Source of the DNA: Planctomycetales bacterium
GTDB taxonomy: Bacteria > Planctomycetota > Planctomycetia > Planctomycetales > Planctomycetaceae
Reading direction: 5' to 3'
NCBI GenBank assembly: GCA_028285345.1
Contig: JANQPT010000001.1
Location: 1-64,000, forward strand
DNA: 64,000 nucleotides
The notes under the pieces were generated by a model. That model did not search any database. It had not been told where the DNA came from and worked only from the letters and a program-made list of their open reading frames with translations. The translations under genes and the position numbers were made by a program. Positions 16,321 through 26,202 of the stretch are shown here, piece after piece. Within the stretch, counting starts at the first letter, position 1. Every line of letters begins with the position of its first letter.

Positions 16321-18870
16321 ATGGACCTCCCCACATGCCCGAGTTGCGGTCAGTCGGTTTTGGACGATGACGCCGCAGAGTGCCCGTTTTGCGGTTCGTC
16401 GATGAGCGCACCGCGGACCGCGACCGCACCGACGAGCAGAAAATCGAAGACGGCCCCGTCACAGGCAAAATCAAAGCCCGAGCCGGCCGGCGAAACCGCT
16501 GTCACGCCGGAGGAACAATCGACCGCTTCGGCCGAAAAGCCGCGCGAAGCGATGCCGGCTGAACAACTTGCGCGTCGGCGAAAACCTGGGCAGGAGGCGG
16601 AGGTTGCTGTCGATGAGATCATCAGCGCCGATCAAGAGGCCCTCAAGCGTGCCCATCCCGTTCGCAAAAACCCTGCGAAAGGGTACAACTACAAGATTGT
16701 CTGCCCGATGTGTGAAGCGCCGGGCTATGTTCCTCCGCAGGCGGCAGGGCAGGAGGCGAAATGCCATAACCCACACTGTATGGTGCCCATATTCCGCATT
16801 CCGGAAATTAAGAAGAAGCAAAAGGAACCCGAACCGACATCGAACGGTCCCGCCTTGGCGGTTTACGGCGGAATCGCTGCCGCTGTGCTCTTGTTAGGGG
16901 TCGGCGGCTATTTTCTGTTGTTCCGAAGTTCCGGTCCGAGTGAAGCAGACAAACCGATTGATTTTGTTCCTCGAGATCCCGGGTCGGACCTCACCAGCAC
17001 GCCCTCACCGGCTCCGGATAACGGAGTTCCAGAGCAACAACAAGTCGATCAAGGACCGACTCTGACCGAGATTCGGGAGGAATGCCTCAGGCAAATGAAG
17101 CGGGCGGCACAGCGCGTGCCGAGAAACCAAATGGCGCTCGCCCGCCGTTGGTGCGCCGAGGTGGCCATCAACTTGGGTAAAATCGAAGAGGCGGAGTCAC
17201 AGCTTGAGAATCTCACGTCGGTTGGCGAAACCGTCCCCTACCATAAGATTCCCCCGCTGGTCGAGCTAGCATGGCTTGATCGTCAAAATGGCGACCTCGA
17301 ATCGGCAAAATCGCGAATGCAGCAAGCGATAACGTGCGCGGAATCCTTGCGCCCGAAGGGCCGATTTCGATTCGAAGCTGTTATGTCGTTATCGGCTTTG
17401 ATGGCGGCGATGGGCTCGATGGATGCCGCTGAGGACCTCGTCAGGAAGCAGGGCAAGGTGTCGGCCGAATCACAGTTGGCGGCCGACCTGTTTATCGCGC
17501 AGCATGCGACAAAGTTTGATTTCCTAGCCGCACAGAGTTCCAGCCCGGTCGGCGGCTGGCAGGCACCATTGGTCAGCGGTGTGACCGCTTCACTCATGGC
17601 CCGCGATCAAGCCGAAACGGCCCTTGCGTGGGCGCTGAAGTCTACCGATGAAGCAACCCTCACAGAGGCGCTGCTGGTCTGGTCGGAGTTTTCCATCACC
17701 CGCGCGACGATTGAAGCACTGCCGAAACAGCTCGACAGCGTACGCAACGCGATCGCAGGCCTGAGCCCTGCCGGAAAGACGATGGTGCTGAGTCGCGCGG
17801 GGACCTTAGCGGCTGAACGCGGGCTTTCTGAGCAGGCGCAGCAACTGGTCGCTGCGGCGCAGGAGCAACTCGCGGCAATCGACGAGCCAAGGCCAGTCAG
17901 CCTTGAGAATAAGAAATCGATCATCCGCTATTCATTTCCCGATCCGGACACCAAGCTAATTTACGCCCGGGCGTTTGCTGAGTTGGCGCGTGCCCAGATT
18001 GCTATCGGCCAAGCACAAGCCGGTCTGGCGACGATGGAACGCGGTTTGGCATTCTGCCGCTCGGTCGCTCCCTCGTTAAGTCAGACTGAGGCCTGGTTGA
18101 ATGAAATTGACAGCACGCGATGGGCCGTCATGCGCGACCGATTGAAGCAGGAATTGAATCTGCCCAACAATGAGGCCGTACGCCGGGAATATCACACATA
18201 CGTTCGACACTGCGAACGACTCGAAATCTTGGCCGAGCAGCGGCAGGAACTTCAAGTGGACGTGATCGCCGCAGCCATTTCACCGGAAACCGTCAGCGAG
18301 ATCGCAAACAGAATCCAATCCGGCGGAGGGTCAAACGGAGGCGGCTCTCTTATGGCCACAAAACTTCCGTGGCTCGTCATCGGTCAATTGGAATCATTGA
18401 ACGAGGACGAGCTCGCGTATCAGATCAAGTCCAAGGTTCCCCAGACGTCCTGGCCGAAGGAGATGTACGTCTATCAGGCGCGTCGACTTATCAACGAAGA
18501 CCGGGTCAGCGAAGCCGCACGAGTCCTCAATAAGATGAAGGGTTCTGACACCGCTCGAGATGCCGCCGCGTTTGCGTTGACCGCGTCGGTGATCCGCGAC
18601 AAGCAATGGAAGCCCGCGCTACGGATTTGCGGGGCGTTGGACGACAGTTCACTTGGAGAAGAGGCATATTTCATGGCGAGCGCACAGGCATCGCAGCGCG
18701 GAGATGCGCAGGGCGTGTTCGAGTACTGCGAACGGACCAAGCCGAAGTATATGGAAATCATTACCATCGATGCGGGGATCGTGCTTGGCTCGTCGCTGAT
18801 ACGTAAAGCCAACCCGCCGGATGCCGGTCCAAGTGCCGAGACGCAGGCGTCTGTCAATTCAGAGAACTGA
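16321..18870 (+). CDS. Membrane-anchored double zinc-ribbon/helical-repeat protein
   Basis: An 849-residue protein of a planctomycete-type architecture with no assigned function. The N-terminus has a zinc ribbon with C6, C9, C21 and C24. A second cysteine set, C128, C131, C148 and C153, follows an Ala/Pro/Lys-rich linker. A single membrane segment spans about 178-201. The large C-terminal part (about 245-835) is alpha-helical with TPR-like repeats (KIEEAESQLENL, GDLESAKSRMQQAI), suggesting a protein-interaction scaffold. The two cysteine sets would lie on the cytoplasmic side and the repeats outside, if the usual orientation rule holds. AGAGGAAA is well placed before the ATG at 16321. A smaller repeat protein at 59178-60776 is similar in style. 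Confidence 0.7.
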   Translation: MDLPTCPSCGQSVLDDDAAECPFCGSSMSAPRTATAPTSRKSKTAPSQAKSKPEPAGETAVTPEEQSTASAEKPREAMPAEQLARRRKPGQEAEVAVDEIISADQEALKRAHPVRKNPAKGYNYKIVCPMCEAPGYVPPQAAGQEAKCHNPHCMVPIFRIPEIKKKQKEPEPTSNGPALAVYGGIAAAVLLLGVGGYFLLFRSSGPSEADKPIDFVPRDPGSDLTSTPSPAPDNGVPEQQQVDQGPTLTEIREECLRQMKRAAQRVPRNQMALARRWCAEVAINLGKIEEAESQLENLTSVGETVPYHKIPPLVELAWLDRQNGDLESAKSRMQQAITCAESLRPKGRFRFEAVMSLSALMAAMGSMDAAEDLVRKQGKVSAESQLAADLFIAQHATKFDFLAAQSSSPVGGWQAPLVSGVTASLMARDQAETALAWALKSTDEATLTEALLVWSEFSITRATIEALPKQLDSVRNAIAGLSPAGKTMVLSRAGTLAAERGLSEQAQQLVAAAQEQLAAIDEPRPVSLENKKSIIRYSFPDPDTKLIYARAFAELARAQIAIGQAQAGLATMERGLAFCRSVAPSLSQTEAWLNEIDSTRWAVMRDRLKQELNLPNNEAVRREYHTYVRHCERLEILAEQRQELQVDVIAAAISPETVSEIANRIQSGGGSNGGGSLMATKLPWLVIGQLESLNEDELAYQIKSKVPQTSWPKEMYVYQARRLINEDRVSEAARVLNKMKGSDTARDAAAFALTASVIRDKQWKPALRICGALDDSSLGEEAYFMASAQASQRGDAQGVFEYCERTKPKYMEIITIDAGIVLGSSLIRKANPPDAGPSAETQASVNSEN

Positions 18871-19450
18871 ACGATGCACGTGCGTCGGTGTGAGTGAATT
18901 GCGTTGGAAGAGTCGTTTCGACAGCCGTTCAATCAATCAAAGCCGCCAATCCGCCCGAGCAATGCCGTTTACTGCATGCCCTTGCCGGAAGCGGAGGGTG
19001 CTGCCCCGGCATATGACCAAAGACACCTTCGATCTGTTTTTGAGACTCGACCTCCGAGCCAGGATTCCCTATTCTACGCAATCGGCATAAAATCACCGCC
19101 AAGCCGTGCGGTCTTCTGGGGAGCCGGAGAGCTGCCGGCAGATTTGGTATTTCGCAGGGAACATAACTGATCGTTCGATAGGTTCTCTTATCCTGTTGCC
19201 ATAAACTCTACCGGTTTCATTCGTCGTACTCTTGAGAGAGACCAGGATTTCTCGATAAGTATTGCGATGCCTGCCGTCTGCGATTCTGCTTGTCAGCCGG
19301 TCGTTTTTCAGCGACGTTCAGTCCGGGGCTTCGATCGGACGGGCAATCGATGATTCGCGCAGTACGTGATGCATGTTGGATTGTTTTGGACCCGTGGTTG
19401 CGGCAAATGATTGTCCGCACCCGACTTGTATCTGATTCAAGGAGTGCGTA
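18871..19450. other. Intergenic region, nothing recognised
   Basis: This 580-base gap holds no coding frame I trust. It ends in AAGGAG six bases before the GTG start of the next gene. No RNA gene or strong palindrome was recognised. Confidence 0.5.
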
Positions 19451-21235
19451 GTGGCCCACATCATTCGTTGCGCGATCACGTCGTTCATGATCACGGCATG
19501 CTTCATTCAGTGTGCAGCCGCACAGCCCCCCGCTCCCGCCGTAGCCGCCGCCAACACCGCCCAGGGTTCCTCGACAGACGACGCGAGCGACTCGGCACCA
19601 GAGGAGAACCTTGGCACGCAACCGTTAGTAACGGTTATGGTCACGAACGCCGAGGAAGTGTTAGCGGACATCAAGTTCCTTTTGGGCGAAGGCAAGGAAG
19701 AAGAAAAGGCCTACAACAACTTTACTCCGATCTTCGACGTATTCACCAAAGGCTGCGATCGCACCAAGCCGTTCGGACTCGCCATTTATCTCGACGACTC
19801 GCACCTGCATCCGATCGTGATGGTCCCGGTGGAAGATTCGAAGGGGTTCTTCGCCAACATTGACGAGTTGGACATCATTTCCACGCCGGAGGCGGGTGGG
19901 TTTTACCAGATCAGCGGAGGAATCGTGCAAGGCAGCGCCCGGCTTGTCGATGATTACGTCTTTTTTGCTGAATCCAAGGAACTGCTGCTGAAACACCGGC
20001 CGGTTCCGGGAGAACTTTTTGCAGAGTTCGTCAACAAGAACTATGACGTGGCGGCCCTGATCAATGGAGCCTACGCGACGACCGAGGATCGCCGGAAAGC
20101 CTTTGCAGAGTTTCGCAAAGAGACGACCGCGGGACTGAAGAAGCAGAAGGATGAATCGGAACTCAACTTCAACATTCGCAAAGCGATCGTGGAGTTTCAA
20201 TTTGATGAAATCGAGCGGTTTTTCGCGGAATCCAAGCGGATCGAACTGGGTTGGACGACTGACGTGCAAGCCAAACAGGGACGCGTCTACATCGAGCTGG
20301 AAGCAGAGCCGGAGACTTCTCTGGCGCAAACGATCGATGTGCTCAAGCGAACCGACGGCGAGGCGCTCGAGTCGATGCCCAAGGACTTTGTGTCGTTCGG
20401 ATCGAGCCACTTTCTATTCGACGAACTGCGGCAAAACCATCTGATGGCCATCTCGAAGTTGCTGCGTGAAAAAGCGCGTCTCCGCATTGATGAAGATGCC
20501 TCGATCAAGGCCGCTGACAAGGAGAATGCGCGCAAGGTCGCGAAGTTGCTCTTCGATTTGGTGGACGCCAATACTCAAGAGGGCACGCTGATTGGGTGGT
20601 CGCGTGTCCGCAAGGACGATGACGGCAAACATACGTTTCTCGCACAGACCACGATTGTCGACGCCGACGAAGTGACCGCAATGCTCCAAGACAGCGGAGT
20701 CGCGACGATGAATATGGTCGAGATCGCCGACAAAGCGGCAATTCACAAAGTGCCCCTCTACGGAGATTATTCAGGACTCAAGGGCCAATTCGGCGATGAA
20801 CTGGCGGTTTATTTTGCGACGGGGAAAAATGACCTCAAGAACCGGCTGTGGATCGGGATGGGCAATCGCGCCATTCCCGAGATCACCGCCGCTGTCGAAG
20901 CCAACCAGCCGGCCAGTGAGGTTGCCGCGCAATTTCGGGTCAAAGTCGGCTCCTGGGTGGACGCGTTCGTCGATGACTCGAAGAAGAAGCCTGAGGAAAA
21001 ACCGAAGTCACGCCGCCGATCCAGGCGGGGCAAACGCACGAAAGCCCGCAAGAAGGCGACCATCGATTACGCGCGCATCGCTTGGCAGACATTGGGATCG
21101 GCCGATGACGACGTGCTCTCGTTCTCCCTGGAGAAAGTTGCCAAGGATCGGGTCATTTTGCGCGAACAGCTCGACACCGGCTTACTGCGGTTCATCGGTC
21201 AGATCCTGACCAAGGAAATCAACTCCAATCTCTGA
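19451..21235 (+). CDS. Exported protein of unknown function
   Basis: A 594-residue protein I do not recognise beyond its planctomycete character. It begins with a signal peptide (about 1-24, ending CAAAQ) and an Ala/Ser/Asp-rich linker. The rest is a mixed alpha/beta sequence with VTVMVTNAEEVLADIKFLLG and a later DELRQNHLMAISKLLREKA. A very basic segment lies at about 505-540 (KSRRRSRRGKRTKARKKA), unusual for a secreted acidic protein and possibly a binding patch. The start is a GTG at 19451, supported by AAGGAG six bases upstream. No operon partner is evident; the cytochrome c-prime-like gene follows after 333 bases. It may be periplasmic. Confidence 0.75.
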   Translation: MAHIIRCAITSFMITACFIQCAAAQPPAPAVAAANTAQGSSTDDASDSAPEENLGTQPLVTVMVTNAEEVLADIKFLLGEGKEEEKAYNNFTPIFDVFTKGCDRTKPFGLAIYLDDSHLHPIVMVPVEDSKGFFANIDELDIISTPEAGGFYQISGGIVQGSARLVDDYVFFAESKELLLKHRPVPGELFAEFVNKNYDVAALINGAYATTEDRRKAFAEFRKETTAGLKKQKDESELNFNIRKAIVEFQFDEIERFFAESKRIELGWTTDVQAKQGRVYIELEAEPETSLAQTIDVLKRTDGEALESMPKDFVSFGSSHFLFDELRQNHLMAISKLLREKARLRIDEDASIKAADKENARKVAKLLFDLVDANTQEGTLIGWSRVRKDDDGKHTFLAQTTIVDADEVTAMLQDSGVATMNMVEIADKAAIHKVPLYGDYSGLKGQFGDELAVYFATGKNDLKNRLWIGMGNRAIPEITAAVEANQPASEVAAQFRVKVGSWVDAFVDDSKKKPEEKPKSRRRSRRGKRTKARKKATIDYARIAWQTLGSADDDVLSFSLEKVAKDRVILREQLDTGLLRFIGQILTKEINSNL

Positions 21236-21568
21236 TCGCGGATTCCCCTACGCGGCAGGCCGCATTTGAGGATGATGCGTATCCGCAGAGCCGAGTTAGG
21301 TGCTCCGCGCGTGCGCGACGCTTGACAGCATTCGTTGTTCTCTCGCAGAATGCAGTGAGACCGGTCCGCTTACGCCACGACAGCCGCAGCCGAGCGCCGT
21401 CGCGTGGAAGAATTGCCCGCGCAGGCATCCTTCAGGCAGTGGCGCGATCACAGCAACTCCTCAGCGAGGTGACGATTCCACGGTCCCATTGCCGTTCCAC
21501 TCGATTCGCCGCCTCAATGTTTTTCGACCGGCAAGCTATCATCCACTCTTAGCGACAGGAATTCAGTC
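21236..21568. other. Intergenic region with promoter candidate
   Basis: These 333 bases precede the cytochrome c-prime-like gene. Apart from the promoter-like pair at 21322-21351 nothing was recognised. Confidence 0.4.
21322..21351 (+). promoter_or_regulatory. Candidate sigma-70-type promoter
   Basis: A perfect TTGACA is followed after 18 bases by CAGAAT (four of six consensus positions). It would give a leader of about 210 bases for the cytochrome c-prime-like gene. Such matches occur by chance, and planctomycete promoters are poorly defined. Confidence 0.25.
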
Positions 21569-22327
21569 ATGACGAGATTTGCAATTATTGCTGCGACAGC
21601 GGTGACGGTCGCCGCGACCGCCGCAATTTCTGCCGAACGTAAAAACGACGTGAAGATGTCGAGCGTTGCGTCTGCGGAAACCCTGGAAGCGGCGATTGAT
21701 GAACGGATCGCTACACTTGAAAAATCGCTGGCCGATCCCGAGAAATTTGAGAGTTCCGCGAAGAAGCTGAAGCAGCATGCTGGTATGCTGGCGGTCCTCG
21801 CACAGTCGGTCGCACAACACGATCAGAAAGCGACGTGGCAACTCTCCGCGCCGGATCTTCGCGTCGTGGCTCTTGAGCTTGCCGGCGCCAAATCTCACGA
21901 ACAAGCGGCGAAACTGCTCGAGGAAGCCAAGAACGCTCAGGGCGGCGAACCGCAGGGAGCCGCGAAAGACGCAGATTGGTCAAAGCTGATCGACATCGAT
22001 AGCCTGATGAGCGAAGTTCGCCTGCACAATAGCCAAGTGGGGCGTGCAGTCCGCAAGATGCGTAGGGGATTGGACAAAGAGGCCCGTGAGGAAGTGGCCC
22101 GCCATCTGGAGCTTCTCGCACTGACCGGATTGGTGATTGCCGCGGATACCGGGCATGTCAAAAACAAACAGGACGTTGAGAAGTGGAGGGCGTACGCAAC
22201 TTCGCAACGGGAATCCGCAGTTGAGACTGCCAAAGCGTTCCGAGCAAACGATCAAAAGGCCGTTAAGGCCGCCTATGCGAAATTTAAGAGGAATTGCACT
22301 GGGTGCCACAAGGACTTTCGCAAATGA
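21569..22327 (+). CDS. Cytochrome c-prime-like exported haem protein
   Basis: A 252-residue protein with a signal peptide (cleavage near A21) and one haem-binding motif, CTGCH (243-247), six residues from the C-terminus. The helical sequence with a C-terminal CxxCH is the pattern of class II cytochromes (cytochrome c-prime and c-556), which form four-helix bundles and bind NO or transfer electrons. It is longer than the usual 130-150 residues; the segment about 25-110 is extra helical sequence. There is a weak ribosome binding site (CAGGAAT) before the ATG at 21569. It should be periplasmic. The neighbouring dehydratase gene is convergent, so there is no operon. Confidence 0.72.
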   Translation: MTRFAIIAATAVTVAATAAISAERKNDVKMSSVASAETLEAAIDERIATLEKSLADPEKFESSAKKLKQHAGMLAVLAQSVAQHDQKATWQLSAPDLRVVALELAGAKSHEQAAKLLEEAKNAQGGEPQGAAKDADWSKLIDIDSLMSEVRLHNSQVGRAVRKMRRGLDKEAREEVARHLELLALTGLVIAADTGHVKNKQDVEKWRAYATSQRESAVETAKAFRANDQKAVKAAYAKFKRNCTGCHKDFRK

Positions 22328-22396
22328 AGCGATTTCGTTTTCGGTCCGCTCGATGAAGTGCTGCGGCGAACGAATCGATCCGCGTACACGGCGCAA

Positions 22397-24133
22397 TTAC
22401 GACCGGCCGACGATGGGCGGGACCATCGGAAGGTCGTCATCGCTGCGCGGCCGCAAGAAGTCGAAATCGCACCCCTCATCGGCCTGTAAGACGTGATCGA
22501 TATACAGGCGGGGGTAGCCGCGGCGATGCTCAATCGCGGGCGGGCTCCACCCCGCGCGGCGTTTGTCGAGTTCCACCTCCGGAACAAGCAGGTTCAGCGC
22601 CCGCCCTGCCACGTTGAGTTCGATTTCATCGCCGTCGCTGACCAGTGCCAGCGGTCCTCCCGCAGCCGATTCCGGCGCGACGTGCAGCACGACGGTTCCG
22701 AAACTGGTGCCGCTCATGCGCGAATCACTGATGCGGACGATGTCGGTGACGCCCTGCTCGAGCAGTTTCTGAGGCACGGGAATCATTCCCCACTCCGGAA
22801 AGCCGGGAACACCCTTAGGCCCGGCGTTTTGCAGCACGAGCACGCTGTCCGCGGTCACGGGAAGTTCGGGATCGTCAATTCTCGCCAGCATGTCTTCATA
22901 ATTGCGAAACACAATTGCCGGCCCGCGATGTTGGAGCAAACGCGGGGTCGTGGCTGACGTTTTGATGACGGCGCCACGCGGGGCGAGATTTCCGGTGAGA
23001 AACGACAGTGAACCGTTTGGAAGTATGGGGGCATCATAGGCCTTGATGACGTCGCGATTGAAGCTGTTCTTGCCGGCGGCGATCTCCCCGAGCGTCTGCC
23101 CTGTCACCGTCAGGCATTCGGCGTGCAGCAGCGGCAGCAATTCTCCCAACACCGCCGGCACGCCGCCGGCAGCATGAAAGGCGTCCATCAAGAACGTTCC
23201 TGAAGGGCTGCAATTGACCAGAAACGGGGTGCTCTGGGCAAGCTCATGAAATTGATCCAACGTCAGATCGATGTTGCGCCGACCGGCAATGGCCACCAGA
23301 TGGACGACCGCATTGGTGGAGCCGCCCAGTGCCATCAGCGTGCGGATTGCATTGTCGAACGCGGCGGGCGTGAGGATTTTTGAGATACGCAAGTCCTCGT
23401 GGACCATTTCCACAATCCGTCGTCCGGTTGCTTCGGCGGCAGCGACGCGGCGGGCATCGCTCGCTCCGATGCTGGAAACACCGGGGAGCATCAGACCGAG
23501 TGCTTCGGAGAGTGCGGTCATCGTGGATGCGGTCCCCATCACATTGCACGCGCCGACACCGCAGGCAATGCACTGCTCCAACTCATTCCACTGCTCTTGA
23601 GACATCTTGCCCGATCGGACATCGTCCCAATACCGCCACATGTCGGTTCCCGAGCCGACCGGTTGTCCCCGCCAATTGCCTACGCTACGGGGACCGCCGT
23701 TGAGTTGGATCGTCGGCAAATCGATGCTGGCCGCTCCCATCAATTGAGCCGGAGTCGTCTTGTCGCAATTGCAGAGCAGAACGACGCCGTCAATCGGATT
23801 GGAGCGGAGAGTTTCCTCGACGTCCATCGACATCAGATTGCGGTAGAGCATCGCCGAAGGTTTCATAAACTCTTCGCCGAGCGAAATCGTGGGAAATTCC
23901 AACGGCAGTCCGCCGGCCGCGATCACGCCCCTCTTGACCGCGGCTGCCAGCTCACGCAGATTGAGGTTGCAGTTGTTCAACTCGCTCCAGCTATTGGCGA
24001 TGCCGATCACCGGTTTTCCGGAATAGAAGTCGACGTCGATTCCCATTGACCGCAGCGCGGAACGATTTTGGAGCGCGAGTTCATCACGCCCGGCGAACCA
24101 CTGCAGGCTTCTGAGCGGTTTGGATGCGGACAT
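22397..24133 (-). CDS. IlvD/Edd-family dehydratase, probably sugar-acid dehydratase
   Basis: A 578-residue iron-sulfur dehydratase. The [2Fe-2S] ligands of the family are visible as C55 (ELNNCN), C123 (CNCDKTTPAQ) and C196 (GACNVMGTAST), with K125 as the metal-site lysine. The N-terminus (LRSLQWFAGRDELALQNRS) resembles L-arabinonate and D-xylonate dehydratases more than IlvD, so a sugar-acid substrate giving a 2-keto-3-deoxy acid is likely; classical IlvD or Edd is less likely. The frame is open to 24226, but the extra 31 residues do not resemble the family; the ATG at 24133 starts in the conserved region. The gene stands alone, convergent with the cytochrome c-prime-like gene. Confidence 0.87.
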   Translation of the reverse strand: MSASKPLRSLQWFAGRDELALQNRSALRSMGIDVDFYSGKPVIGIANSWSELNNCNLNLRELAAAVKRGVIAAGGLPLEFPTISLGEEFMKPSAMLYRNLMSMDVEETLRSNPIDGVVLLCNCDKTTPAQLMGAASIDLPTIQLNGGPRSVGNWRGQPVGSGTDMWRYWDDVRSGKMSQEQWNELEQCIACGVGACNVMGTASTMTALSEALGLMLPGVSSIGASDARRVAAAEATGRRIVEMVHEDLRISKILTPAAFDNAIRTLMALGGSTNAVVHLVAIAGRRNIDLTLDQFHELAQSTPFLVNCSPSGTFLMDAFHAAGGVPAVLGELLPLLHAECLTVTGQTLGEIAAGKNSFNRDVIKAYDAPILPNGSLSFLTGNLAPRGAVIKTSATTPRLLQHRGPAIVFRNYEDMLARIDDPELPVTADSVLVLQNAGPKGVPGFPEWGMIPVPQKLLEQGVTDIVRISDSRMSGTSFGTVVLHVAPESAAGGPLALVSDGDEIELNVAGRALNLLVPEVELDKRRAGWSPPAIEHRRGYPRLYIDHVLQADEGCDFDFLRPRSDDDLPMVPPIVGRS

Positions 24134-24378
24134 ATCTGTTTTTTCTCTCGAACGAGGATTCCTCGGCGAAATGCAGGATTCGCGTCGTGTGCTCGCGGGT
24201 ATTCTCCCCGTCAGCCGCGGCCGCATTTCGCATTTTCCAAGTGTCTCTCCAAATGAATCGGAGAATCGTCACAATCCCGCACGGCTCTCGATGAAAATGC
24301 GTGAATCACCTGTTCTCGCCTCTGTACAGTCATGGTAAAATACGGGCAAATAACTTCCAACCAGAGAGCGAGTTCCGA

Positions 24379-25317
24379 ATGGAGAATGAGGCGCACGGCG
24401 AACCCACATCCAAGTTGGATGAGTTTCATGAACTGTTAAAAGATCATGAACGTGAAGTGCGCTTGGGAAACGTACCGTCGGAAGAGCACCGCCGTGCTCC
24501 AGTAACCCGCCGCCGCCGCTGGTTCCGGCCGCTGATGCTGTTCATCGCCACCTGCCTCAGCACCTACTATGTGGGACTGCCCGATCACCAAGCGGCGCTG
24601 ATCTACAGCGCCTCGCTGATGTCGATCTTGGTGTTTCATGAGATGGGACACTTTCTGCAGTCCCTGCGGTACCGCGTTCCGGCCAGTTTCCCGTATTTTA
24701 TTCCGATGCCGGTTCCGCCGGTCGGCACGATGGGCGCCGTGATTGTTCAGCAGCCGGGGAAGGGAGACCGAAAGGCGCTCTTCGACATTGCGATTTCCGG
24801 ACCGCTGGCCGGTCTCGTGCTGGCTTTACCGCTGAGCTATTTCGGCCTGAAGTGGAGTGAGCCTGATCTGATCTACCTCAATCAGGGCGAAATCGTTCTG
24901 CAAAACCCGCTCATCTTTCAGTGGCTCACTCAGCACTTTCACGGCGACATTCCGCCAGGGTTTTATTTGAAACTGCATCCGATGGCGCATGCCGGCTGGG
25001 TGGGGATATTTATTACCGCGCTGAACTTGGTGCCGGTCAGCCAACTGGACGGCGGGCATATCATGTACACGCTGATCCTGAAACGAGCTTATTTGGTTGC
25101 GGTGGGATTCCTAGCGACAGTCCTCGGCTACATGCTTTGGACCGGCAATTACCAGTGGATACTGATGGTCGCGCTGGTCTCGATTATCGGGCCGTTTCAT
25201 CCCCCCACCGCCGACGACCAGGTTTCGCTGGGACGGGGTCGGACCGTTTTGGGCTGGCTGACTTTGGCGTTTTTTATCATCGGAATCACACCCGATCCGC
25301 TGGGCTATTACAATTGA
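24379..25317 (+). CDS. Site-2 protease family (M50) membrane metalloprotease
   Basis: A 312-residue polytopic membrane protein. The zinc motif HEMGH (87-91) sits in the second membrane segment, and the third ligand is D224 in SQLDGGH, the two M50 signatures. The arrangement with PMPVPPVGTMGAVI between them resembles the EGY1/Rv2869-like soluble-loop group rather than RseP; no PDZ domain is present. It should cleave substrates inside the membrane; the target is unknown. The frame is open from 24301, but the ATG at 24379 is preceded by GAGAGCGAG and begins a hydrophilic N-terminus of about 45 residues. A hairpin follows directly after the stop. Confidence 0.85.
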   Translation: MENEAHGEPTSKLDEFHELLKDHEREVRLGNVPSEEHRRAPVTRRRRWFRPLMLFIATCLSTYYVGLPDHQAALIYSASLMSILVFHEMGHFLQSLRYRVPASFPYFIPMPVPPVGTMGAVIVQQPGKGDRKALFDIAISGPLAGLVLALPLSYFGLKWSEPDLIYLNQGEIVLQNPLIFQWLTQHFHGDIPPGFYLKLHPMAHAGWVGIFITALNLVPVSQLDGGHIMYTLILKRAYLVAVGFLATVLGYMLWTGNYQWILMVALVSIIGPFHPPTADDQVSLGRGRTVLGWLTLAFFIIGITPDPLGYYN

Positions 25318-25318
25318 T

Positions 25319-25333
25319 GCTTCGCGGCGAAGC
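25319..25333. terminator. Hairpin between convergent genes
   Basis: GCTTCGC and GCGAAGC form a perfect 7-base palindrome around one base, starting one base after the stop of the site-2 protease gene and lying before the stop of the convergent epimerase gene. It has no T tract on either side, so the terminator role is tentative. Confidence 0.4.
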
Positions 25334-25347
25334 GCTTTGATATCACT

Positions 25348-26202
25348 TCAGGAGTTGCCGGCAGATTCCCAGTTCGACTTCATGAACTGCAGGGCGTTTT
25401 GTGCGAGGTGTTCTTCGGACGGGAACATCTTTCGCCAGATTTTTGTCGCCGCGGCAAGATCGGGCAGCGCCAGCCCGAATGCTTCGACGGTCATCCATCC
25501 GTCGTAGTTGGTCTCCTTGAGCGTCTCAAAGGTGGTGGACCACTCCACGTGACCCTCACCCGGCGTAGACCGGTCGTTCTCTGAAATGTGCACGTGGCAG
25601 GTGACGTCGGCACAAACTCGAATCGCTTCGTCGACCCGCTTCTCTTCGATATTCGCATGGAACGTGTCGTACATCATCCGCAGGTGCGGATGATCGGCCT
25701 GTTTAATAAAGCGGGCCGTGTCGGCGGCCGAGTTGAGTAGATAGCACTCAAATCGGTTCAAGTACTCCACGCCCAGCACCACGTCGGCCGTTTGTGCGTA
25801 TTCGGCCGCCTGCCGGAGCGTTTCCTGCGACCACTGCAGCTCATCGTCGGTCGGCCCATTGCCGCTAAACTCTCCGATTGCGGAATGGTACGGCCCGCAG
25901 AGCAGCTTTGAGCCGAGTGCTTGGGACACATCGATCGCTCGTTTGAGGTGGTCCAAGCCTGCCTGACGGAGACTCGCGTCGGGTGACGCCGGGTTGGCAT
26001 CCGATCCGCAGACCGTCACCGACGTGGTTTCCAGCCCGATGTCGTTGCACCGTGCTGCGAGCTGCCGGTAAGGCTCCAAATCGGTATCGAAGATCGGGAT
26101 CTCGACGCCATCGTATCCGTAGCCCTTAAGTTGTTCCAAAACGGGATAGTGCTCATCCGTCACGTTTGTCGTCCAGAGCAGCATATTCATTCCGTACTTC
26201 AT
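25348..26202 (-). CDS. Sugar epimerase/isomerase, tagatose/psicose 3-epimerase type
   Basis: A 284-residue TIM-barrel protein. The metal ligands E146, D179, H205 and E240 and the substrate arginine R211 occur with the same spacing as E150, D183, H209, E244 and R215 of D-psicose 3-epimerase (constant offset of four). That supports a ketose 3-epimerase rather than an AP endonuclease. It interconverts ketohexoses or related sugars at C3; the actual substrate is unknown. The gene overlaps the upstream ACP-phosphodiesterase-like gene by ATGA, so the two are translated together. It is cytoplasmic. A dehydratase and a beta-hydroxyacid dehydrogenase lie nearby, which fits sugar catabolism. Confidence 0.87.
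   Translation of the reverse strand: MKYGMNMLLWTTNVTDEHYPVLEQLKGYGYDGVEIPIFDTDLEPYRQLAARCNDIGLETTSVTVCGSDANPASPDASLRQAGLDHLKRAIDVSQALGSKLLCGPYHSAIGEFSGNGPTDDELQWSQETLRQAAEYAQTADVVLGVEYLNRFECYLLNSAADTARFIKQADHPHLRMMYDTFHANIEEKRVDEAIRVCADVTCHVHISENDRSTPGEGHVEWSTTFETLKETNYDGWMTVEAFGLALPDLAAATKIWRKMFPSEEHLAQNALQFMKSNWESAGNS

Noticed and set aside
24134..24226. 31-residue extension of the dehydratase
   Set aside because: The ATG at 24133 starts in the conserved region, and the extension is a basic non-conserved stretch.
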